In this document: one piece after another, positions 1 to 8,862 of the stretch
How the letters are laid out: each line of letters starts with the position of its first letter
How positions within the stretch are numbered: position 1 is the first letter of the stretch
Source of the DNA: an uncultured Lachnospiraceae bacterium
Lineage (GTDB): Bacteria > Bacillota > Clostridia > Lachnospirales > Lachnospiraceae
Length of the DNA: 64,000 bases
Reading direction: 5' to 3'
Assembly: GCA_949948735.1 (NCBI GenBank)
Contig: CATLGV010000011.1
Coordinates: forward strand, 1 to 64,000
The notes under the pieces: model-generated
What the model saw: only the letters and a program-made list of their open reading frames with translations
The model's database searches: none
Told to the model about the DNA's origin: nothing
Made by a program: the position numbers and the translations under genes

Positions 1-181
1 TCCTACATACATAGCATAAAGCAAAAGCAATACAAAAATTTATCATCAAAGAGAAATAAATCGGTTCAATATCCCTGATTTGTATATTGCAGAATAAAGC
101 CGCAGGTAATGCGGTCATTTCCATAAATGTCATTATTATTGTCAGTATAGTAACACTAATTGATATGCGTTTGTTTATCAT
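1..181 (-). CDS. CPBP-type intramembrane protease, N-terminal part (runs off window)
   Basis: The first 60 codons are visible, starting from an ATG at 181 preceded by GGAG. The peptide begins MINKRISISVTI and is very hydrophobic, with one membrane segment at about residues 8-32 and a second starting near residue 43 after the phrase IRDIEPIYF. That start resembles CPBP (CAAX/bacteriocin-processing-like) membrane proteases carried on Clostridia mobile elements, but the catalytic EExxxR and H motifs would lie beyond the window edge, so the family call is tentative. It reads in the same direction as the two conjugative-element-type ORFs upstream of it and is AT-rich compared with most of the window. 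Confidence 0.45.
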   Translation of the reverse strand, partial: MINKRISISVTILTIIMTFMEMTALPAALFCNIQIRDIEPIYFSLMINFCIAFALCYVCR

Positions 182-266
182 AGTCAATCTCCTTAGCCAT
201 TTATTTACAAATTTGCTCAACGACTTTATTCTATCACAAGAACTCTCGCAATTCCATTAAATTTTG

Positions 267-548
267 CTAATCTCCCTTTGCCTTATTGTTAGCAATCATC
301 ATCTGCCTTGCCCGTTCCCTCTGCTCGGCGCTGACCGCTCTCGGTTTTCGGTAGCTGATATATGACTTCGGAAAGGAATAGGTCTTAGATACTTCGTCCT
401 GCCCTGTCAGCTTGTATATGTCGGGAAAATCGGCAACAAGCGTGTCAAGTTTCCGCATGACCGCCTTATCCCTTGTATAGAGGGTGGCGGTCTGTTCTCC
501 TGCATTGTAATTGACAATCGTTTCCTGCTCATATCGTGAGAATTTCAT
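267..548 (-). CDS. Small conjugative-element-type protein of unknown function
   Basis: A 93-residue soluble protein starting MKFSRYEQETIVNYNAGEQ. The pattern of a short N-terminal YEQET segment, a middle DKAVMRKLDTL helix, and a C-terminal SYISYRKPR stretch recurs in small proteins of phages and integrative conjugative elements of Clostridia; I recognise the family but know no biochemical function. Its start codon overlaps the end of the upstream 206-residue gene by four bases, so the two are translationally coupled. No membrane segment or signal peptide is visible. Confidence 0.6.
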   Translation of the reverse strand: MKFSRYEQETIVNYNAGEQTATLYTRDKAVMRKLDTLVADFPDIYKLTGQDEVSKTYSFPKSYISYRKPRAVSAEQRERARQMMIANNKAKGD

Positions 549-1165
549 AGTGCCATATCCCCCTTTCCCTTGCCGTGGGTTCTGCGCTGTTTTCCCTCGG
601 CAACTGTCGGCTGTTTTGCCTGCTCCTTTGCTTTGGCTAACCTTGTCTTTATGGAGTGGTCACGCTCGGTCAGTTTCCGTCTTTTGGTGGTGGCAGTCAG
701 TTCCGCACACGTTTCTTCGGACAGAGCATTTAATTTCTTCAATGTGCCGCTCACTATCTGCTTGGTGTCGCTGTCCTTTATCTGTGGAAGAATAGCGGAC
801 AGACTGGTGCACGTTTCCGCTTTGCCCTGTTCCCCAAACTGATAGATTAAATTGATTTCATCAGCATTAAAAGGTATCTGAAAATTTGCGTGCATATATG
901 CATCATCACATAAACGCTCCACGCCCACGCACTTAGGGAGATTTCTTGTCAGTTCGTAATTATCCTTCGCTGTGATTGTTCCATGACTGTCGGTCTGCCT
1001 TACCTCGACTTCACACTGGTTTTTCTGCTCTAGCACAAGCCACTGGTATTTGTCGCTTTCTTTGGTAAATACAGTCTGATGCGCATTGGAGTGCGTCTTG
1101 CTACGGATATATTTGTCGGCGGTACTGTAATAATCTAAAATCTGCTGTTCCTGCTTTTTGTTCAT
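545..1165 (-). CDS. Hypothetical protein, conjugative-element accessory type
   Basis: A 206-residue hydrophilic protein starting MNKKQEQQILDYYSTADKY and ending in a very basic tail (KGKGDMAL). The ATG at 1165 follows GGAGGGCAAAGACC, a good ribosome site. It precedes and overlaps the 93-residue gene by four bases, forming a two-gene unit. I cannot assign a known domain; the composition and pairing are what is commonly seen in cargo or accessory regions of Tn- or ICE-like elements. A 12-bp palindrome, CGGTAATTACCG at 1235-1246, lies just upstream and could be its operator. Confidence 0.55.
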   Translation of the reverse strand: MNKKQEQQILDYYSTADKYIRSKTHSNAHQTVFTKESDKYQWLVLEQKNQCEVEVRQTDSHGTITAKDNYELTRNLPKCVGVERLCDDAYMHANFQIPFNADEINLIYQFGEQGKAETCTSLSAILPQIKDSDTKQIVSGTLKKLNALSEETCAELTATTKRRKLTERDHSIKTRLAKAKEQAKQPTVAEGKQRRTHGKGKGDMAL

Positions 1166-1234
1166 GGTCTTTGCCCTCCTGTGATATGGATTGATATGAT
1201 TGATTGGTTTCGGTGCTGATATATGATTTTCTTA

Positions 1235-1246
1235 CGGTAATTACCG
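1235..1246. promoter_or_regulatory. 12-bp palindrome upstream of the element-type gene pair
   Basis: CGGTAATTACCG is a perfect palindrome about 70 bp upstream of the ATG at 1165 and next to a terminator. It is a plausible repressor site, but no regulator can be assigned. Confidence 0.3.
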
Positions 1247-1250
1247 CATG

Positions 1251-1285
1251 AAAAAAAGCTATAACCGTTACTGTCATAGCCTTTT
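1251..1285 (-). terminator. Rho-independent terminator of the decayed ABC operon
   Basis: Read on the minus strand, a stem of about 12 bp with two mismatches (AAAGGCTATGAC pairing with GTTATAGCTTTT) is followed by seven T residues. It lies about 50 bp past the last stop codon of the ABC transporter remnant, so it probably ended that operon and now marks its border with the mobile-element segment. Confidence 0.65.
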
Positions 1286-1337
1286 AAGGATTGAGGAAGT
1301 CCCTTTCTTATTTGTATTTGTTTGTCACCCCTCCGCA

Positions 1338-2441
1338 CTATCCAACATCCTCGTAGGAAATGCCCAGCGCATCAAGAATCACCCAGTTATATTGTATCCT
1401 CTTCTCTGCAAGCTGCAGCTTATCGGCAAGGTCGTAGACAATTTCCTGAAAGTCCGATTTACTGCGCGTCTTAAAATCCGTTGAATAAAACAGATATGTC
1501 TCCGGCAGCACTGCCCCGGCTGTTCCGATTCCCGCAATTCCAAACACCGAACCGCTAACATACCCGAAATAATTGCTCTCCAGAATACCCGTCACCACAA
1601 AGTCCGCAGTATATGTATAGGCCGGAAGCGTTCCGTCCATCACAACCGCCGAAAGCTCGAGGGAAACGGTATCTCCGACATGAATGCTGCCAACGCCGTC
1701 TTCGAGATATTTCAGGACATCCTCCGGCAGCGCGATTTCATTTTCCCGCTCCGGCAGGCGTCCCTCCTTTATCCTGCTGATATTCGGATAATTCGAAAGC
1801 GCGTTATCGTGGTATTCCCGAATCCCCAGCGTCAGTCCGCTGTCCGGAAGCACGGCGCTTCCAATATATATCCAGTCTCCTGCGTCATACAGGCGCGCAT
1901 CCTCATGGAGCTGCTGTGCCTGCTCCCGGCTTAGTTGATGAAACGTAGCATAACGACTGCTATTTAATCCGTCAGCCTGCTCAATGCGCATCGCCTGTAA
2001 AATTCCCACGGAACGTCCCGCCGCCGTTGTCATAACGGAGGACAACACCACCGCGATAAAAATCAGCGCCGCCATCGCCGCAAGTTTCGGATCATGTGTA
2101 ATTATAACAAGTGTTTTGTCCAGACGCTCTCGAATATTGCACAACATCCGCATCACTTCGCCGCCGCTTTTGCTGTCAAGGTTTCCCGTCGGCTCATCCG
2201 CAAAAATAACATCCGGTTTTGCAATCAGCGCCCGCGCAATGGCTACCCGCTGCTGCTGCCCGCCGGACAACTCATGCGGCAGGTGCGTCAGGCACTCCCC
2301 AAGTCCCAGAAAATCGACAAGCTCCCGCAGATATACCTCATCCGCCCGCTTCCGGTCCAGCAGGAGCGGCATCTCAATATTTTCCCGCGCGCAAAGCACC
2401 CGCGCAAAAAAATCTATACCCCCATTGAAAGTACAGGACAA
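1338..2441 (-). pseudogene. Chimeric remnant: ABC ATPase (no Walker A) joined to part of an FtsX-like permease
   Basis: The 367-codon frame is two broken genes in one. Residues about 20-121 are the second half of a LolD/BceA-type ATPase: signature [17 protein letters not shown], Walker [15 protein letters not shown] and the switch histidine in VIITHDPKL. The first ~80-90 residues, including Walker A, are missing and replaced by unrelated sequence ([12 protein letters not shown]). Straight after PKLA it continues with [14 protein letters not shown], the first membrane helix of a FtsX-like permease, then an extracellular domain, and stops at VILDALGISYEDVG without the usual C-terminal membrane helices. 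A transporter cannot be made from this. It sits downstream of a similarly damaged response regulator and kinase, as in antibiotic-sensing BceRS-BceAB-like operons. Confidence 0.8.
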
Positions 2442-2518
2442 AAGGTTCTTCAGCTTTCAATGAATGTACAGAAAGAGCATACAGGACAAATCTCAAAAAT
2501 CGCTCAAGTTAAAAACAA

Positions 2519-3086
2519 TCATTCACTCCCCGCTTCCCCCGATACTTTGAAAGCGGCACAGACCGCGGCGCCGGTTTCCCCGTTTCCAATACGCAGAAAA
2601 CCGCCGTGCTTTCTGCACAAAAGCATCGCGCTGTACAGGCCCATCCCCAAATGCTCCGGATCGCCGCCGTCCTTTTGAAACGGCTGCACGCCCTTCTCCA
2701 GCCTTGCGCCGGAAAAACCGCCTCCGTCGTCGTCAACCATAAGCATAAGCAGCTCCCCCTTCAGCGAGAGCGTAACCCAAACCGTCCGACGTGCAAACCG
2801 CAATGCGTTCGACACAAGATTTTCTGCAGCCTGAAGCAATGCATTTTGTCCAGAAAAACAGATAGCGCGGAGGTATCCGCCGCATCCACAAAGCAGAACA
2901 ACAGCTGTTTTTTATTGTCTGCCGCCGCAAGCCGCAGTGCGGCCTCCAGCCCTGCGGCGCGATTTGTTCACGGATTCGCAGACATCCCCAGGACGCCAGC
3001 GCGGAAAACAGAGCGGCCGTTCCCAGACTGATGAAAGTCATTATAAATAACGCACGTTTTAGCTTCATCTTCCTTATCCGTTCCAT
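2519..3086 (-). pseudogene. Sensor histidine kinase remnant with internal deletion and frameshift
   Basis: The N-terminus is intact: a start overlapping the end of the response regulator frame, then a membrane segment (LFIMTFISLGTAALFSALAS). After QIAPQG the frame breaks; the remaining sensor part and the phosphoacceptor helix are absent. Kinase sequence resumes in another frame (LRLAAADNKKQLLF, SALSVFLDK) and, after one missing A in a poly-A run at 2844-2847, in the third frame with the N box (LLQAAENLVSNALRFA) and G boxes (MVDDDGGGF, LGMGLYSA) to a stop at 2519. The product cannot act as a kinase. Confidence 0.8.
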
Positions 3087-3709
3087 TTGTAGCCCACTCC
3101 CCAGACTGTTTCGATATAATTATACGCCGACAATGCCGCAAGCTTGCTGCGAATCTTTCTGATATGCTCCATAATGGTATCGCTGCTGCCGTCACCCCCC
3201 AGTCCCCAGACCCGTTCGTAAATGCGCTCCCTGTCAAAGACCTGTCCCGCGTTGACGGACAGCAGCTCCACAATGTCAAATTCTTTTCGGGACAAGCGGA
3301 GGGTCTTTTCCCCGACGAATAGTTCCCTTTTGGAATAGTCGATCACCAGATCCCCGAAGAAGCGCAGCTCGGACCGTTCCTGCCGGCGGCTCTCCCGCCG
3401 CAGATGCGCCGCTACTCTTGCGCCCAGCTCTTCAATGTCAAACGGCTTTACGATATAATCGTCGACCCCTGCGCGAAATCCCATGATTTTATCGGCCGTC
3501 TCCACCCGCGCCGTCAGAAACAAAATCGGACAGGAAATATGCTGACGAAGCCGTTCACAGAGCGCCAGTCCGTCCATATCCGGCATGTTGATGTCCAACA
3601 GGACGATATCGGGGTTATGCTCCGCCTGCTTTAACGCCTCCCGCACGCCGGAAGCTTTCTGACCACGATAAAATAACTGATAACCAGTATCACGTCCGCG
3701 CCCGCCCAT
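3074..3709 (-). pseudogene. OmpR-family response regulator lacking its N-terminal start
   Basis: From about residue 18 this is a normal winged-helix response regulator: phosphoacceptor DIVLLDINMPDMDG, switch Thr in ILFLTAR, Lys in DYIVKPFD, and a trans_reg_C domain with RELFVGEKTLRLSRKEFDI and IETVWGVGYKW. The first ~45 residues, with the paired acidic metal-binding residues, are missing. In their place the frame reads antisense-like residues that are simply another frame of the MATE gene 3' end. The junction is near 3660-3670, where the MATE reading frame ends soon afterwards. There is no ribosome site for this frame, so it is probably not expressed as a working regulator. Confidence 0.75.
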
Positions 3710-4986
3710 GCCATAATCTCCGCGTAAAAGATACCGTTTTCTCCCATAAACACAGGCAGCAGCAGCGCGCTTGCCGTCCGCATCAGAAATTCCGCGATGC
3801 CCGATAGCATCGGCAGCAGCGTGTTGCCCATCCCCTGTATCGCCGCCCTCGTCACATGCAGGATATACAGCACCGGCAGGCAGACGCTCATAATCGCCAG
3901 ATAATGATAGGCAATCCCCAGCGTTTCCTCCACTGTTTCGGGTGATCCCGAGATAAAGAGCCCCAGCAGCGGTTTGCCAAGCAGCAGCATAAACGCTGCG
4001 ATAATCACCGAGGTCACAAGCGCAATCGCCACCGCCGCGCGCATGCCGCTGTGAATACGCGCCGTTTTACCCGCGCCCATATTCTGTCCCATATAAGTTA
4101 CCATCGCATATCCATAGGAGGTCGCCGCAATCTCCAGCAGGCCGTAAAGCTTGTTTGTCGCGGTAAATCCCGCGATAAAAATCACACCGAAGCCGTTTAC
4201 CACCGCCTGAACAATCATGCCGCCAACCGCTATAATGGCATTCTGAAACGCCATCGGAAAGCCAAGGTACAGCAGCGCCCCCGCAAGCCGGGCCGTTATT
4301 CTGAAATCCGACCGCCCAAGGCGCAGCAGCTCTAATCTGCGGATATGCCAGATGCAGAACAGGCTTGACACCAGCTGCGCAATCAGCGTTGCAGCCGCCG
4401 CACCCGCAATCCCCCACCGGAATACAATAACAAACAGCAGATCCAGCGCGATATTGACCACGGACGCCACAATCATCGCATTCAACGGCGTCTTGCCGTC
4501 TCCCAGCGCACGCAGGATGCATGCCAGCAGATTGTAAAGCATCACAATGGGAATCCCTATGAACATCATCCGCAGATACAGAAGCGTGCCATCCCAGATA
4601 TCCTGCGGCGTCTGCAAAAGCCGCAAAAGAGGCGCCGCCATCGCCTGCCCCGCACCCGCCAGAAGGAGCGCGGCTGCCGCCGAAAGCAACACCGCACCTG
4701 CCACCGACCGGCGCAAAGCGTCATGCTTCCCCGCGCCAAACTCCTTTGCCATCATAATGCCAAAGCCCTGCGTGAAGCCCTGGATAATCCCCAGCATCAT
4801 CCAGTTCATCCATTCGGCGGCGCCAAGCGCCGCCAGCGCGTCCACGCCGAGCACCTTTCCGACCACCATCGTGTCGACAACCGTATAGAGCTGCTGGAAT
4901 ATGTTCCCCGCCATCAGGGACAAAGCAAAAGACAATATAATAGACGAAGGTCTTCCCTCCGTCATGCTTTTGATTCTTACCGCCAT
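3631..4986 (-). CDS. MATE family multidrug efflux transporter
   Basis: A 451-residue, twelve-helix membrane protein that starts MAVRIKSMTEGRPSSIILSF and contains family hallmarks such as NIFQQLYTVVDTMVVGKVLG in the first helix pair and the repeated N/C-half organisation (second half from about residue 235). MATE proteins exchange Na+ or H+ for cationic drugs or metabolites. Start at 4986 is preceded by AAGGATAAGCAAGG. Length is normal for the family, but the last residues (RKLPACGRR) and stop lie on DNA belonging to the truncated response regulator, so the native C-terminus was probably altered by the deletion. Whether it once shared an operon with the two-component system cannot be told. Confidence 0.9.
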   Translation of the reverse strand: MAVRIKSMTEGRPSSIILSFALSLMAGNIFQQLYTVVDTMVVGKVLGVDALAALGAAEWMNWMMLGIIQGFTQGFGIMMAKEFGAGKHDALRRSVAGAVLLSAAAALLLAGAGQAMAAPLLRLLQTPQDIWDGTLLYLRMMFIGIPIVMLYNLLACILRALGDGKTPLNAMIVASVVNIALDLLFVIVFRWGIAGAAAATLIAQLVSSLFCIWHIRRLELLRLGRSDFRITARLAGALLYLGFPMAFQNAIIAVGGMIVQAVVNGFGVIFIAGFTATNKLYGLLEIAATSYGYAMVTYMGQNMGAGKTARIHSGMRAAVAIALVTSVIIAAFMLLLGKPLLGLFISGSPETVEETLGIAYHYLAIMSVCLPVLYILHVTRAAIQGMGNTLLPMLSGIAEFLMRTASALLLPVFMGENGIFYAEIMAWAGADVILVISYFIVVRKLPACGRR

Positions 4987-5145
4987 CCTTGCTTATCCTT
5001 TCCCGCACAATAACCGAATGCCGCAGCGATCAGCGCTATACCGGCGATACCAAAAACTGATCGCACAAGAGGTATACCGACTGTCCCGCTGCGCATTTGG
5101 GCCGCCCGGTTTTATTTATGTATGCTTGCCGTCCGGACAGGCCCG

Positions 5146-6825
5146 TTACACCCGGAACCGGCTCATCAGCTCGACCATAGACTCTACCAGGGACTTCTGT
5201 TCCAAGCTGACCGCCGCTGTCTCCTCCGAAATCGCGGAATTGTTGTCGACAATCCCCGCGACTGCGTCAATCGCGTTGTTGATCTGCTCAATATCCCGTA
5301 CTTCAACCGTGAGCTTCTCCACAATACGGTTGATACGGCCTGTCATTTCCTCCGCGCCGATTTGTATTTCCTCCATGCTGGACGTCGTATCATCAATAAC
5401 ACCCGTTACTAAGCTTACCGAATCCAGCATGCTTTTAATCAGCTCCGAGGTCTGGGCAACCGCCGTCTGCGACTCCTCCGCCAGCTTCTTCACCTGCTCC
5501 GCAACTACCGCAAAGCCCTTCCCCATCTCTCCTGCCCGCGCGGATTCGATGGATGCGTTCAGAGAAAGCATGTCGATTTCGTCCCCGATATCCGAAATAG
5601 TAGAAATGACCTCCACAATCCTGTCCGTCCCCTGGCAGATGGCATCCGTCGCATGCCTTAAATCCTGCATCTTCTGGCTGCCGTCCGTCAGCGTGGAGCT
5701 GGACAGATTCGATATCTTCATCGCCTCCTCGGCTTCCTTTTCATTGTATGCGATATTCTCGCTCAGCTCCGACAAAAGCGTCATCAAATCGGATACCTGC
5801 CCCGCCTGGCCCGTACACGAATTGGCCAGATCATCCGAAGCGTTGGCCAGCTGGCCGGCGCCGCTGTCAATCATATCCGTGATTGACTTGAGTGAACGCA
5901 TCGTATCCCGCATCTCGTCGACAATCGCATTCAGGGAATCCTTGATCTGCACATATTCGCCCACATAGTCGCAGCTCACGGCAACATTGAAATTCCCCTG
6001 TCCCATCTGCTCCAGCACCAGGGAAATCTCCTCAATAATATCCGCCAGATTATTCTTCATAAACGAAATCGCCGCAACCATCCGGCCGACCTCACTGTCG
6101 TCCTCCTCCAGCTGCAGCGCCGCGTGAAGATTGCCGCCCGCAAGCGCCGTCATCTGCTCAGACACCTTGATAATCGGCGTAAGCAGCTCATTGCGTGAAA
6201 AGCGAATCGTCTTGATGCTCTGCACCGCCAGACGCACAAAGCCCGCGATAAACGCAAGCGCACAGATAATCAGCATAATCAGATACAGCCGCTTGGAGCT
6301 GTCCAGGCGATTCAGAATATCGGCAATGGTCTTGTCCGTCATCGTATTGATTTCCGAAACGGCCGTCTTATAATCCTGCCCGAAAACAAATTCGATCGCA
6401 GTGACGGTATCCCCTGCATTAACGGCCTCCATTGCGCTCTCCTCCAACGGCACCAGACGGTCGGAAATCTCCGCAATCGCAGTCAGCTCTTCCCATTCGT
6501 TCTCCCTGAGCGCGCTCCGGCGCAGTCCCTCCAGCGCATTGTCCCTGTTCTTATCCACCGTCAGCTCCCGGATATAGTCGTCATAGTAGCTTGCGTCGCC
6601 GGTAACCGCATAGGAGCGCACCGCCGTCGTCAAAGCCTTCGAGCCCAGTCGGTATTGGTTCAGGTAGTAAGTCGTTTTCAACTGATCCTGTGAAGCCGAA
6701 ATATATCCGATACTCGCAACCAGCAGCAATACCAGCAGAAGTCCTCCTGCCGCAAGGAAAACATAAGTCTCCCGCACAATCTTCCTCAGCCGCCCTACCT
6801 GGCTGTTTTTTCCAAGCGCTTCCAT
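5146..6825 (-). CDS. Methyl-accepting chemotaxis protein (four-helix-bundle sensor)
   Basis: A 559-residue receptor. A membrane helix at about 21-43, an all-alpha extracellular sensor of about 140 residues, a second helix near 180-203, a HAMP linker, then a long coiled coil with the receptor tip EIDMLSLNASIESARAGEMG followed by KGFAVVAEQVKKLAEES, which is where CheA/CheW bind. It should feed periplasmic signals to the chemotaxis kinase. I chose ATG 6825 (AAGGAG, spacing 13) rather than the upstream ATG at 6948, because a TATAAT at 6908-6913 puts transcription start downstream of the longer form. No chemotaxis or flagellar genes are nearby, so it is an orphan receptor here. No pentapeptide CheR tether is seen at the C-terminus. 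Confidence 0.9.
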   Translation of the reverse strand: MEALGKNSQVGRLRKIVRETYVFLAAGGLLLVLLLVASIGYISASQDQLKTTYYLNQYRLGSKALTTAVRSYAVTGDASYYDDYIRELTVDKNRDNALEGLRRSALRENEWEELTAIAEISDRLVPLEESAMEAVNAGDTVTAIEFVFGQDYKTAVSEINTMTDKTIADILNRLDSSKRLYLIMLIICALAFIAGFVRLAVQSIKTIRFSRNELLTPIIKVSEQMTALAGGNLHAALQLEEDDSEVGRMVAAISFMKNNLADIIEEISLVLEQMGQGNFNVAVSCDYVGEYVQIKDSLNAIVDEMRDTMRSLKSITDMIDSGAGQLANASDDLANSCTGQAGQVSDLMTLLSELSENIAYNEKEAEEAMKISNLSSSTLTDGSQKMQDLRHATDAICQGTDRIVEVISTISDIGDEIDMLSLNASIESARAGEMGKGFAVVAEQVKKLAEESQTAVAQTSELIKSMLDSVSLVTGVIDDTTSSMEEIQIGAEEMTGRINRIVEKLTVEVRDIEQINNAIDAVAGIVDNNSAISEETAAVSLEQKSLVESMVELMSRFRV

Positions 6826-6907
6826 TGTATCCGTCTCTTTCTCCTTCATCCCCGCAACCGCATCCTTTCCATCTGCTCCGCCCCTCATATTTGTGCAAAT
6901 AAGCAAC

Positions 6908-6913
6908 ATTATA
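6908..6913 (-). promoter_or_regulatory. Likely -10 element for the chemoreceptor gene
   Basis: TATAAT on the minus strand, about 80 bp upstream of the chosen ATG at 6825. No convincing -35 TTGACA is seen at the right spacing. It mainly argues against the longer start at 6948. Confidence 0.4.
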
Positions 6914-6980
6914 TGACTTTGACGCAATATTTTTGTAATATTTAACATAATTATACTTCATAAAATTATATTGGTCAACA

Positions 6981-8234
6981 TTATATCTTGTCCAAATGCT
7001 TCGCGTGTCCGGGCGTCGGGTCAATTTTATCCTGCTTTAAAAAGGATGCGCGTTTTACGGCATCCGTTCCGAAGCGCGCGCGAATGCTGTCCATTGCCTT
7101 GTCGAGCTTTTCAAGCCGCTCATAATCCCCCTGATCCAAAAGCGAGAGCTGTCTGCCGTCGGTTTCCCGCTTTACGCGGCTTGTCGAAATCCCCAAAAGC
7201 CGAATCGGCCGGCCGTCCCAAAGCTCGTCAAACAGCCTGCAGGCCGTCGCGTGAAGCTCGTTTGTAACATTCGTCGCACAGGGCAGCTCGCACTGGTGGG
7301 ATGCTTTTGACAAATCGTTGTACTTGATGTTGACGGAAACCACCTCAATCCGCGCACCGTCATGGCGGAGACGCTGCCCTACCGTCTCCGCCAGCGACAT
7401 CAGGACCATCTTTGCCGTCGCCTCGTCCGTCACATCAAAGGCGATTGTCGTGGCGTTGCCATAGCTCTTACTCTGCGCAGGCTCCGCCTCTACAACAGAG
7501 ACGTCCTGCCCGTTTGCGAATTTCCAGATGGTCTCCCCCTGCTTCTTCATGGAAGCCCGCAGAATCTCCGGGTCACAGCATGCAAGCTCCCCGATGGTGT
7601 GAATCCCCAGCGTGTGAAGCGTCTGCCGGGAGGCCTTGCCCACCAGAAACAAGTCCCCGACCGGAAGCCGCCACATCTTCTCCCGGATTTCATCCGGAAA
7701 CAGCGTGTGCACCAGATTGGGCTTTTTAAAATCACTTGCCATCTTTGCCAGCAGCCGGTTCGTGGAAATTCCGACGTTGACCGTAAACCCAAGCTCCCTG
7801 TAGATCTCGTCCTTTATCCGCGCCGCGGCCTCCCGCGGCGGGCCAAAAAGCTTCTCCGTACCGGTCATATCCACAAAGCACTCGTCAATGCTGCACTGCT
7901 CTATATTGTCGGAATAACGCTCCAAAATCTCTATAAACGCCTTCGAATACCGCCGGTACACCTCGTGTCTTGCGGGAACCAGCAGCAGATTCGGGCATTT
8001 TCTGAGCGCATCCGTTATCGGCTCCCCTGTCTGCACATTGTATTTCTTTGCAGGGATAGATTTGGCAAGAATGATGCCGCGGCGCTTGGAACGGTCGCCG
8101 CCCACTGCCGACGGCACCGTCCGCAAATCCACCGTGATCTCCGGAAAATCCTCCGGATGCTTTAAGCGTTCCACCGCCTCCCATGAGAGGAACGCACTGT
8201 TTACATCAACATGAAAAATCAGCTTTTCCGGCAT
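6981..8234 (-). CDS. dinB: Y-family DNA polymerase (DNA polymerase IV type)
   Basis: A 417-residue translesion polymerase. Catalytic acidic residues are present: D10 in FHVDVNSAFLSW and D117/E118 in CSIDECFVDMT. The steric region, a thumb with helix-hairpin-helix (GKASRQTLHTLGIHTIGEL), and a little-finger domain (SKSYGNATTIAFDVTDE) follow in order. It extends DNA past lesions with low fidelity. The C-terminal tail after SLLDQGDYERLEKLD looks like a clamp-binding style end but has no clean QLxLF motif at the terminus; QLSLLD near residue 370 is the best match. Start 8234 is chosen for its perfect AGGAGG with spacing 10; the longer frame to 8300 is rejected. It is a single-gene unit with no LexA site that I can identify. 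Confidence 0.93.
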   Translation of the reverse strand: MPEKLIFHVDVNSAFLSWEAVERLKHPEDFPEITVDLRTVPSAVGGDRSKRRGIILAKSIPAKKYNVQTGEPITDALRKCPNLLLVPARHEVYRRYSKAFIEILERYSDNIEQCSIDECFVDMTGTEKLFGPPREAAARIKDEIYRELGFTVNVGISTNRLLAKMASDFKKPNLVHTLFPDEIREKMWRLPVGDLFLVGKASRQTLHTLGIHTIGELACCDPEILRASMKKQGETIWKFANGQDVSVVEAEPAQSKSYGNATTIAFDVTDEATAKMVLMSLAETVGQRLRHDGARIEVVSVNIKYNDLSKASHQCELPCATNVTNELHATACRLFDELWDGRPIRLLGISTSRVKRETDGRQLSLLDQGDYERLEKLDKAMDSIRARFGTDAVKRASFLKQDKIDPTPGHAKHLDKI

Positions 8235-8337
8235 ACAGCCTGCGCCTCCTGTCCTTTCATAGCCGCGCGCCTTCCTCCGCGCGCATTCTCTTCCAACCAT
8301 ACCCTCAATTGCCGAGGATCACACGCCTCAGGGCGCG

Positions 8338-8706
8338 TCACTGTGACACTGCGTCTATTTCAGGCGCCGCTTCCCGCCCAAGTACCGTGACTGTCATTTT
8401 GTGCGGCAGACAGATAATCGTCTGCCCGCTCCCGGAAGCCGGCGTATGTGCCACGCAGTATCTATCCGGGCAGTCCGCCTCCGCCACGGACACGGCGCCC
8501 GCGCTGATAACGACCTGGTTGTACCCCCACGCTCCGCATACCTCTATTACCTGGTCCTCCGAAAGCGGATATTCCCCATAAACCGCACCGTCCACCGTAA
8601 TCCGCACATACTCGCCCTCGCCGGACCGCAGGCGCTGTATCAGCATCAACGCCGCCGCCAATATAATAACAATCGCTATTAAAATTCCGTCGTTTTTTCG
8701 TAACAT
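8338..8706 (-). CDS. NusG domain II family membrane-anchored protein
   Basis: A 122-residue protein with one N-terminal membrane helix (GILIAIVIILAAALMLIQ, about 7-24) and a small beta domain containing the family hallmark cysteines in ADCPDRYCVAHTP and the segment GQTIICLPHKMTVTVLG. This matches the NusG_II (PF07009-type) proteins of Clostridia, small exported or anchored proteins often found near Rnf or respiratory genes; their role is not settled. Start 8706 is supported by a TATAAT at 8728-8733 that leaves a leader of about 15 nt. Longer frames to 8871 would overlap the divergent promoter. The ribosome site is weak. Confidence 0.8.
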   Translation of the reverse strand: MLRKNDGILIAIVIILAAALMLIQRLRSGEGEYVRITVDGAVYGEYPLSEDQVIEVCGAWGYNQVVISAGAVSVAEADCPDRYCVAHTPASGSGQTIICLPHKMTVTVLGREAAPEIDAVSQ

Positions 8707-8727
8707 GTGTATCCATACCCCGTTTCT

Positions 8728-8756
8728 ATTATAACAGCTCCCCCGCCGCATTGCCA
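8728..8756 (-). promoter_or_regulatory. Promoter of the NusG-domain-II gene
   Basis: On the minus strand TGGCAA (8756-8751), 17 bp, then TATAAT (8733-8728). Transcription would start about 15 nt before ATG 8706. Confidence 0.4.
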
Positions 8757-8785
8757 CCGCATTTTTATCCGATGCCAACAGAGAG

Positions 8786-8814
8786 TTGAAAACGGCCGCC
8801 TCGTATGCTATCAT
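8786..8814 (+). promoter_or_regulatory. Sigma-A promoter of the redox-domain EAL gene
   Basis: TTGAAA at 8786-8791, a 17-bp spacer and TATCAT at 8809-8814, followed by a leader of about 40 nt to ATG 8863. Confidence 0.6.
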
Positions 8815-8862
8815 TATGGCATATAAAATTCCTGTGGAACCATTCGGAAAAGAGGTGTATCT

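Noticed and set aside
1248..1484. 78-codon plus-strand frame
   Set aside because: Starts in the terminator hairpin and runs antisense to the permease remnant.
3660..3670. Cloning or assembly junction at AAGCTT
   Set aside because: A HindIII site occurs at the MATE/regulator fusion, but the other deletion junctions show none, so chance is more likely.
4901..5968. 355-codon plus-strand frame
   Set aside because: Antisense to the chemoreceptor and the MATE start; no ribosome site and serine/isoleucine-rich composition typical of shadow frames.
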